DNA of 12,220 nt from Candidatus Roizmanbacteria bacterium RIFCSPHIGHO2_01_FULL_39_8 (GTDB lineage: Bacteria; Patescibacteriota; Microgenomatia; UBA1406; GWC2-37-13). The notes beneath the pieces were generated by a model. The model made no database searches, was not told where the DNA came from, and saw nothing but the letters and a program-made list of their open reading frames with translations. The stretch lies in the NCBI GenBank assembly GCA_001789355.1, contig MFZI01000008.1:1-12220 (forward strand), read 5' to 3'. Both the position numbers and the translations under genes were made by a program. Shown piece by piece: positions 7,248 to 12,220 of this stretch (position 1 is the stretch's first letter; the number at the start of each line of letters is the position of its first letter).

Positions 7248-7858
7248 TTAATTATTTTTTCTTCAATCATGATTTTGACCCAGGGAGCCACATTAGAATT
7301 CAGAATTAAGAATTCAGAATTAAGAATTTCTTTCTTATCGATGAGCTTAGATCCGTATGCAAAATCTAGATTAGGTGAAGGAAGTTTTTTCAATTCAACT
7401 TTATAGATATAGTCGATTTCGTGTTCGGTGAAATCGCTATTGGGATCCTTGGCTTTATAGTAAAACTTTTTGAGAAATTTAGGTTCTGATTTTATGTCTT
7501 TTTTCTCAATATTCCATTCTCGTTTTAATCCAGTATAGATAGCTTCCTCATTACTCTGTAGATAGATCCCTCGACTCCCCTTCGACTCCCCTTCGACAAG
7601 CTCCGGGTCGCTCAGAGTCGCTCGGGATGACAGAAGGGGGGGGAAAATTTGATGCGAGGAAAAAGAAAAATCATAGACTTTGTCAAAAACTGGGTGTTTT
7701 CGGTGTTGCACGAGATACTGATTTTCGTAGGTCAAGATAGCGGTAAATCCTCGATGTAGTGTTCCTTTTTTATGCGCTTCCCATTTCTCGATTTTTCCTA
7801 AGATTTTATCGTTTTTATCTATGTAGGCGATGAATTGTTTCTCTTTGTAGTAATCCAT
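7244..7858 (-). CDS. IPP-isomerase-like Nudix protein, catalytic Cys replaced, repeat insertions
   Basis: A 204-residue protein whose ends match type 1 isopentenyl-diphosphate isomerase/Nudix proteins: YIDKNDKILGKIEKWEAHKKGTLHRGF (residues 12-38), E145-H-E147 as the family's ExE pair, and APWVKIMIEE near the C terminus. The region of the isomerase's catalytic Cys (S-x-C-G-H-P) reads S65-F-S-S-H69-Q, so the Cys is Ser and the Pro is Gln; isomerase activity is doubtful. Right after it, residues ~73-98 (FPPLLSSRATLSDPELVEG and onward) are an in-frame repeat insertion absent from normal members. A heptanucleotide array encodes ILNSEFLILNSN (178-189) before APWVK. Possible roles: a degenerate isomerase, or a Nudix hydrolase. 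It is first in a minus-strand unit with the permease (ATGA overlap). A TATAAT sits 6 nt before the ATG. Confidence 0.72.
   Translation of the reverse strand: MDYYKEKQFIAYIDKNDKILGKIEKWEAHKKGTLHRGFTAILTYENQYLVQHRKHPVFDKVYDFSFSSHQIFPPLLSSRATLSDPELVEGESKGSRGIYLQSNEEAIYTGLKREWNIEKKDIKSEPKFLKKFYYKAKDPNSDFTEHEIDYIYKVELKKLPSPNLDFAYGSKLIDKKEILNSEFLILNSNVAPWVKIMIEEKIIK
7295..7329. repeat. Heptanucleotide tandem array, five units of AGAATTH
   Basis: Five perfect 7-nt units (AGAATTC, AGAATTA, AGAATTC, AGAATTA, AGAATTT) in 35 bases, inside the isomerase-like gene on its opposite strand. They encode the low-complexity linker ILNSEFLILNSN just before the C-terminal APWVK motif. A 14-nt unit can also be read. 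Confidence 0.9.
7563..7643. repeat. PELVEG-type repeat element inside the isomerase-like gene
   Basis: GC-rich stretch in an AT-rich gene. It has an 11-nt tandem unit (TCGACTCCCCT at 7571 and 7582, a third partial at 7593), then TTCGACAAGCTCCGGG, a doubled GTCGCTC (7608-7614 and 7617-7623), GGGATGACAG, and a run of eight G (7636-7643). On the coding strand it reads SRATLSDPELVEGESKGSR. The pattern CTTCGACAAGCTC...GATGACA with PE(L/P)VEG coding is a dispersed repeat I recall from many bacterial genomes. Element boundaries are approximate. Confidence 0.7.
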
Positions 7859-7864
7859 CTAGCT

Positions 7865-7870
7865 ATTATA
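7865..7870 (-). promoter_or_regulatory. Predicted -10 of the isomerase-like gene
   Basis: A perfect TATAAT on the minus strand (7870-7865) is followed by AGCTAG and the ATG at 7858, again predicting a start site at the ATG. It lies in the 52-bp divergent gap shared with the M24 peptidase. No convincing -35. Confidence 0.5.
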
Positions 7871-7893
7871 AATTAAGAGCAAAGTTAATGCTA

Positions 7894-7902
7894 TGCTACA
7901 AT
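7894..7902 (+). promoter_or_regulatory. Predicted extended -10 of the M24 peptidase gene
   Basis: TGCTACAAT (TGn plus TACAAT, five of six matches to TATAAT) ends 8 nt before the ATG at 7911. The expected leader is about 0-2 nt. No purine-rich ribosome binding site precedes the ATG. Confidence 0.5.
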
Positions 7903-7910
7903 AATACCTT

Positions 7911-9008
7911 ATGTATGTCGAAAGGATAGAAAGAGTGAAAACATATTTGCTTGGGAAGAAAATAGATGCGCTTCTTGTCTCCAATTTTTACAACATTTTA
8001 TATCTCACAGGATTTAAGACACTGACCACCGATGAGCGGGAAGCTTTTGTTTTAATAACACAGAATAAACTCTATCTTTTTTCCGATGAAAGATACTTGT
8101 CTAAAAACTATAAACTACCAACTACTAACTACGAACTGCGATTGATTGAACCAAAGAGGGGACTGCTTGTTCATTTGAAGGAAATAGTCGGGAAAGAAAA
8201 AATAAAGACGCTCGGATTCGAAGCAGAAGATCTCAAATACTATGAACATTTTCATATTTCACAACAGCTTGCAGAGACCAAATTAATGCCGACTGATCGT
8301 ACTTTAGTTAAATTGAGGGAAATAAAAGATGAGAGAGAAATAGCCTTAATAGAAAAAGCCTGTAAAATAACGGATAAATGTTTAGAGGATACTTCGAAGA
8401 TTGTCAAAGTGGGAGTTTCCGAAAAAGAATTAGCATTTAAATTAGAGGTATGGTTGAGAGAAAAAGGGTACGACTTGGCATTCGACCCGATAGTTGCCGT
8501 CGACGAAAATTCCGCAATCGCTCATTACAATACGAAGACCGGTGAGGGAATTGTCAAGAAAAATTCGGTTATTCTCGTCGATTTCGGCGTTAAATACAAA
8601 GATTACCTTTCTGATATCACGCGGATGATTTTCTTCGGAAAACCTACTGATGGAATAACCGTCGCGTATGAAAATTTACTTACAGCCCAGAAAAAGACAA
8701 TAGAGAAAGTAACCGTATCAAGAAAATTAAGAGAGCCAGATCTTTTTTGTCGGGAAACGCTCACTGCAAGAGGGTATCCAAATTATCCTCACTCAACTGG
8801 TCATGGAGTAGGATTGGAGATACATGAATATCCAAAGGTTTCGTTTACTTCAGAAGACGATAAAAAAATAGGCCAGGTAATAACTATCGAGCCAGGTGTT
8901 TACTTTTCAGGAAAATGGGGTATGAGAATAGAGGACACGGTAGTAATAGATGATGATTTAACTGCACGCACGCTCACAAAATATCCTAAGGAAATACAAA
9001 TAATATAG
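7911..9008 (+). CDS. M24 metallopeptidase, Xaa-Pro aminopeptidase/prolidase type
   Basis: A 365-residue pita-bread-fold peptidase. Residues ~1-130 form the creatinase N-terminal domain (ALLVSNFYNILYLTGF, FSDERY). Residues ~140-360 form the catalytic domain with all five metal ligands: D224 (ILVDFG), D235 (YLSDITR), H298 (STGHGVGLEIHE), E327 (ITIEPGVY) and E341 (MRIEDTVVI). It should release N-terminal residues ahead of proline, or split Xaa-Pro dipeptides, in the cytoplasm, using two divalent metals. Residues ~64-77 (SKNYKLPTTNYELR) are encoded by a heptanucleotide array and sit in an N-domain loop. The start ATG at 7911 has no SD and lies 8 nt after an extended -10. The gene stands alone between divergent and convergent neighbours and is separated by 31 bp from the VirB6-like gene's 3' end, with no hairpin terminator visible. 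Confidence 0.92.
   Translation: MYVERIERVKTYLLGKKIDALLVSNFYNILYLTGFKTLTTDEREAFVLITQNKLYLFSDERYLSKNYKLPTTNYELRLIEPKRGLLVHLKEIVGKEKIKTLGFEAEDLKYYEHFHISQQLAETKLMPTDRTLVKLREIKDEREIALIEKACKITDKCLEDTSKIVKVGVSEKELAFKLEVWLREKGYDLAFDPIVAVDENSAIAHYNTKTGEGIVKKNSVILVDFGVKYKDYLSDITRMIFFGKPTDGITVAYENLLTAQKKTIEKVTVSRKLREPDLFCRETLTARGYPNYPHSTGHGVGLEIHEYPKVSFTSEDDKKIGQVITIEPGVYFSGKWGMRIEDTVVIDDDLTARTLTKYPKEIQII
8105..8139. repeat. Heptanucleotide tandem array, five units of NAACTAC
   Basis: Five 7-nt units (AAACTAT, AAACTAC, CAACTAC, TAACTAC, GAACTGC) spanning 35 bases within the M24 peptidase gene. They encode the NYKLPTTNYELR stretch. The array size (35 nt, five units) equals that of the AGAATTH array in the divergent neighbour, though the unit sequence differs. 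Confidence 0.85.
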
Positions 9009-9039
9009 TAACCTAAGATTTCAATTCACAACTATAAAA

Positions 9040-12000
9040 CTACTTGTTTGTTTCTTGATCTTTTTGATTTGTAGCTTGTTTGTTACTTGTATCTTGTTGA
9101 TTGGACTTTTCTTCTAGCTCATTTTCCATTTTCATTTCTTTTTCTTTTTCCTCTTTTTTGACAGGTTTCGCTTCAACGAATTCTTCCTCTTTTGCACCCT
9201 TCATTTCTTCTTTTAGTTCTTTCTCTTTTTCTTTTTCTCTTTGGACTTCTTTAGCCGCTTCCAACTTAGCTTTGAGATATACAAGTAGTTCGTCTCCCTT
9301 GAGATTATTGATGAGGAAGATAGGTAAGATATATCCAATATCATCAAGACCTTCCTGTCGAAGCTCCGGGGACTCAGAAACGAGCTTGTTGAGAGTATTG
9401 GTGATAAACACGATATCCTTATCTATCCATTGATCTCTTGATTGGATCGTCGAGGAAACAGGAACTTCTCCTTTAATATATTGTTCCTTCCACATATGCT
9501 TCACATTTTCATAGTCGTCGAGTGAAATAGAAGCGGGAATGCCGACGGTTTGTTCTATATTCTTTTCAGGATTAACCACAAGCGGCATTTGATCTTTGAT
9601 TACTTGAATTACCTGTTCTTCTTTTATGTTCTCTTTTGTCGCTGTTTCTTTTATTAGATCTTGAACAGATTGAGAAGTTTTTACTAAGTAACTTACTACC
9701 TTTTTGATTTTTTCCTTCTCGATTCCCGTCTGATTTGAAACATTATTCACCACATTTGTTGAGGATTGAGAAAGATTTTGTGTAAAGCTTTGAGCGATAT
9801 TATTTACTTGATTGGTGTTAAGTCCTGTAGACTGTTTTATTTGAGTCTGAATAGCTGGATACGTAAGAGCTACCTGGAAGAAGTTCTTTATGACTGATAT
9901 TTGTTTCTCAATCGGTATTTTTGTTGATTCTTCAATAATTTGATACACAGGTTTGACAATTTTTTGATCAAGTCTTTGAAATATTGTTTCACTTGTACTA
10001 TGGAGAACACTGGTAACAGTTTCCACACCAATATTTTCTTTTGTCGCGGTCTTTTGAACGGTATCGGATTGTGCATTATTGATAAGGTAGGTGATCGTTT
10101 CTTTTACTTTTTCCTTCTCGATCCCCGTCTGATTTGAAACTGTGTTTATTATTTCTGTCGACGGCTGAGAAAGATTTTGAGTAAAGCTTTGAGCTATACT
10201 GTGGATCTGACTCTCATTCAGGTTATGGACTTGCTGAATTTGAGATTGAATGGTTGGATTATTGGCTGTAGTGTTTATAACTGTGCTAATGATTGATTCA
10301 AGTTTCGGCGACGAAACATGATTTGCCTGTTCTACTGTCTGGATTATCGATTGTTCTGTCTGTCCAAACACCTGCGATATATTTTGAACCATCGTCTCAA
10401 TATTTTCCACGCTTGTAGAAGCTTGTTTTGCAATTTGCGTCAGGATATTTCCTTGGTTGACTAGATCACTCGTGTTTTGAATAACGTTTGATATCTGCTG
10501 TTTAGTTAAGTTGGTTTGTTTTGACAAGTTGTTTATTATTTGAGATGTTGGCTTCGATACGTTATTGACATAGGATGTAAGAATAGTTTTGACCGACTCT
10601 TGCGAAACATTGCTTGTTTGGGAAACGGCACTCATCATCGAGTTGTTATCTGTCAATGCATGAATAAATTGAGAGGTGACTTGGGTAACTTTTTCGTGTG
10701 GAATTTTAACTTTTATCGAAATAATCCTGGTGATGGGGACCGGTTCTGAAATCGATTTAATGAGTTCCTCTCTTTTTTGGACCTGTTCTATCCTCGAAGA
10801 TGAAAGAGAAGAAAGAATTTGTTTTGCCAGTTTTTCTTCTTTGACTGCACGATTAAATAATTCGCTTCTTATGTTCATATATTTTTGGCGATCGGTCGAA
10901 GTTTCGGCTTTCAAAGGATTTTGCAAAAGATTGATGTTCCTATTAACTGCTTCATGATGCTGTTTATCCGTTTCAAATCGGGCGATGTCGGTAAGTTTAG
11001 AAACAGAGAGATTCAGGGAACGAGTGATATCTTCGGTTTTTGTTTTTCGTATTTCTTCGATTGTTTCGAGCTTAATACTGATTGGAATTTGAACCTCCTT
11101 TGGAATCTTGAGCGCCGTTCCTGTGGATTGGCTGGTAGGAGTTGGAGTTGGCCCTGGAGGCTGAGGTGATGGACCGCCTCTTGTTTGGTCATACATTGAC
11201 AAGAGAATATTCTTCATGGCATAGATTCCTTCGCAACAGTAGTCTCTGAAGATACGGAGCAACCACCAAGGGAAGAATGTCACTGCCCATAACATAATAA
11301 GAGCGATGATATATTCGGCGAAAGTATCGGCATAGTTGGATGAGTTCAAAAGATCAAGATTTTGAGCTGGGCCACCATATAATATGTTGATTGTTGTAGG
11401 ATAAACGAATCCATCCATACTGTTCGTTCGGGAGAAATCAAAATTAAAGGGAATATGTGAATTTGAATTCCAGATCTTTGCCAATCCTCCCAAAAATAAG
11501 GCAAAAAGAGGACCATAAAAGACCCATTGGAAGAAAACTCCGATCCATATCCAGCCGGTATTTCTAATGAAGACAAAAGGCATAAGAAGAGCAAGGAATG
11601 GTGACACAAAGAGTAAAAGCCACAAGATTATCTTGCGCAGAATAAGCATGACACCGAGCATGTAATAGGTCATGTTGGTTATATTCACCATGAATTTAGA
11701 CGTTTTGACCGAATCAAGGAGGTTTACGTTTAAATTACTGCAACCTTGAAATGTTTTGTAAGCCGTTTCGCTATCTTGGATGACGCTTCCCCCCGAACCG
11801 CGCAAGAAGAAAATATTAAACAACTTTGTTACCTCGAGCCTTTCGATGAAAAACAACATAAGTGTATCCGATAGCTGGATAATAAGAAGTACAATCGAGG
11901 CCGAAAGAGTAACGTAGAGGAATAAAAGACCGATTTTTATGATGGTGGGCCAGACCTCGAGTTTAAAATTGAAGTTAAATCTGTTTCCTATAATCATCCC

Positions 12001-12220
12001 CAAACCAAAGATTGCAGCCACAATAAGAAGGAAAAAATAGACCATATTTTTGACGAAAGACCACATCGAGAGAATTGACGGATGATTATCAATAGACCGA
12101 TGAGTCAGAGACCAGTAAAGAAACTGGCGTGATCTCTCTCCTGCTTTCCCGAGCGCGGTTACCTCAGCATCATTCACCCAGAAATTCTGACGTTTATTTA
12201 CATTCCACTCTTCGACCGTC
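9040..12220 (-). CDS. VirB6/TrbL-like polytopic membrane protein with repetitive extension, 5' end outside window
   Basis: The frame is open to the right edge, so the start is missing; a GTG at 12177 is internal, because upstream codons (VEEWNVNKRQNFWV) continue without a stop. Residue numbers below count from that GTG. Residues ~40-310 hold about six to seven hydrophobic segments (at ~42-64, 78-101, 169-202 as two, 209-231, 288-310), as in VirB6/TrbL-type secretion channel proteins. After the proline linker SPQPPGPTPTPT (337-348) comes a helical region (355-480), then twelve ~33-residue repeats (485-865), a compact region (868-970, including SLDDYENVKHMWKEQY), a K/E coiled-coil tail (975-1025) and a Q/N/T/K end. 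The topology suggests a membrane pore part plus a large soluble domain, likely of an envelope transport or conjugation-like machine. No VirB4 or pilin gene is in view. The assignment rests on topology and on memory of similar Patescibacterial proteins. Confidence 0.75.
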   Translation of the reverse strand, partial: TVEEWNVNKRQNFWVNDAEVTALGKAGERSRQFLYWSLTHRSIDNHPSILSMWSFVKNMVYFFLLIVAAIFGLGMIIGNRFNFNFKLEVWPTIIKIGLLFLYVTLSASIVLLIIQLSDTLMLFFIERLEVTKLFNIFFLRGSGGSVIQDSETAYKTFQGCSNLNVNLLDSVKTSKFMVNITNMTYYMLGVMLILRKIILWLLLFVSPFLALLMPFVFIRNTGWIWIGVFFQWVFYGPLFALFLGGLAKIWNSNSHIPFNFDFSRTNSMDGFVYPTTINILYGGPAQNLDLLNSSNYADTFAEYIIALIMLWAVTFFPWWLLRIFRDYCCEGIYAMKNILLSMYDQTRGGPSPQPPGPTPTPTSQSTGTALKIPKEVQIPISIKLETIEEIRKTKTEDITRSLNLSVSKLTDIARFETDKQHHEAVNRNINLLQNPLKAETSTDRQKYMNIRSELFNRAVKEEKLAKQILSSLSSSRIEQVQKREELIKSISEPVPITRIISIKVKIPHEKVTQVTSQFIHALTDNNSMMSAVSQTSNVSQESVKTILTSYVNNVSKPTSQIINNLSKQTNLTKQQISNVIQNTSDLVNQGNILTQIAKQASTSVENIETMVQNISQVFGQTEQSIIQTVEQANHVSSPKLESIISTVINTTANNPTIQSQIQQVHNLNESQIHSIAQSFTQNLSQPSTEIINTVSNQTGIEKEKVKETITYLINNAQSDTVQKTATKENIGVETVTSVLHSTSETIFQRLDQKIVKPVYQIIEESTKIPIEKQISVIKNFFQVALTYPAIQTQIKQSTGLNTNQVNNIAQSFTQNLSQSSTNVVNNVSNQTGIEKEKIKKVVSYLVKTSQSVQDLIKETATKENIKEEQVIQVIKDQMPLVVNPEKNIEQTVGIPASISLDDYENVKHMWKEQYIKGEVPVSSTIQSRDQWIDKDIVFITNTLNKLVSESPELRQEGLDDIGYILPIFLINNLKGDELLVYLKAKLEAAKEVQREKEKEKELKEEMKGAKEEEFVEAKPVKKEEKEKEMKMENELEEKSNQQDTSNKQATNQKDQETNK
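9043..9105. repeat. Degenerate 7-nt-periodic low-complexity tract
   Basis: Reading with a phase of 7, units such as TTGTTTG, TTACTTG, TATCTTG and TTGATTG (9076-9103) recur with loose similarity. The tract encodes the Q/N/T/K C-terminal end of the VirB6-like protein (SNQQDTSNKQATNQK and on). Periodicity is weaker than in the arrays at 7295 and 8105. Confidence 0.4.
9568..10317 (-). repeat. 133-residue (about 399-nt) internal direct duplication
   Basis: Residues ~621-735 (10317-9973) and ~754-870 (9918-9568) align at a constant offset of 133 residues. IAQSFTQNLSQ and SNQTGIEKEK occur in both copies, as does ATKENI at offset 134-135. At DNA level the segments near 9710-9800 and 10109-10199 are almost identical with an offset of 399 nt. 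Each block holds four of the ~33-residue repeats. Confidence 0.85.
9580..10725 (-). repeat. Twelve ~33-residue tandem repeats in the VirB6-like protein
   Basis: Counting from the GTG at 12177, a hydrophobic anchor followed five residues later by V/I recurs at residues 492, 524, 557, 588, 621, 653, 686, 716, 754, 786, 819 and 851. Spacings are 32, 33, 31, 33, 32, 33, 30, 38, 32, 33 and 32. The consensus is close to QTGIxxEKVxxVI, a polar spacer, and a second amphipathic helix rich in Q, N, S and T. The pattern suggests stacked helix-turn-helix units, an alpha-solenoid or long rod. Confidence 0.8.

Noticed and set aside
9009..9039. Intrinsic terminator between the M24 peptidase and VirB6-like genes
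   Set aside because: The 31-bp gap has no stem-loop followed by a T run on either strand.
9101..9433. Plus-strand open frame of 110 codons rich in Ser and Phe
   Set aside because: It is the antisense image of the Lys/Glu-rich coiled-coil tail of the VirB6-like protein; AAG/GAA codons read backwards give Phe, Ser and Leu.
9580..10725. CRISPR array or DNA-level satellite
   Set aside because: The periodicity is at protein level (~33 residues) with diverged DNA; there are no short identical repeats with unique spacers.
10540..11169. Plus-strand open frames opposite the VirB6-like gene
   Set aside because: They overlap each other and a long uninterrupted frame with clear repeats and membrane segments, and have no motifs.
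12175..12177. GTG at 12177 as the start of the VirB6-like gene
   Set aside because: The frame continues without a stop to the window edge with protein-like sequence, so the gene is more likely truncated by the window.

Overview
The window is a gene-dense (about 95% coding), AT-rich piece of a bacterial chromosome using the standard bacterial code: TGA ends several genes, which argues against the TGA-recoding Gracilibacteria/Absconditabacteria. The mix of genes suggests a member of the Candidate Phyla Radiation (Patescibacteria), perhaps Microgenomates-like. It has Nudix hydrolases, a LapA-like protein, an M24 peptidase, a VirB6/TrbL-like giant membrane protein with a long non-conserved extension, very short intergenic gaps and almost no Shine-Dalgarno sequences. 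This placement is inference from gene content; there is no rRNA or other marker gene to prove it.

Layout. (1) 1-2063, plus strand: the end of a thioredoxin-fold protein, coupled by an ATGA overlap to a DipZ-type CcdA/thioredoxin/C-terminal beta-domain fusion. Together they form an envelope thiol-disulfide relay. (2) 2066-2834, minus strand: a Nudix hydrolase followed by a 95-residue protein of unknown function. (3) 2921-5309, plus strand: LapA-like membrane protein, a second Nudix protein (ATGA overlap), a HAD phosphatase and a PanE/ApbA-type reductase. (4) 7858-5303, minus strand: an IPP-isomerase-like Nudix protein that lacks the catalytic Cys and carries repeat insertions, an EamA/DMT permease (ATGA overlap), and a HisC-like PLP aminotransferase. 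(5) 7911-9008, plus strand: an M24 Xaa-Pro peptidase. (6) 9040-12220, minus strand, running off the right edge: a VirB6/TrbL-like polytopic protein whose long soluble part contains twelve ~33-residue repeats.

Three features stand out. First, the VirB6-like protein has a repetitive helical extension with a recent-looking 133-residue internal duplication; it is the best candidate here for an unusual cell-surface or secretion apparatus. Second, almost every gene that begins a transcription unit has a -10-like hexamer (often an extended TGnTATAAT) ending only 5-10 nt before its ATG with no ribosome binding site, which predicts leaderless or near-leaderless mRNAs. Third, between 7260 and 9105 several repeat families lie inside reading frames: heptanucleotide tandem arrays in two or three genes, and a PELVEG-type palindromic/tandem element plus a C8 tract inside the isomerase-like gene.

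No tRNA, rRNA, CRISPR array, insertion sequence or convincing intrinsic terminator was seen. No gene-free stretch exceeds about 90 bases.
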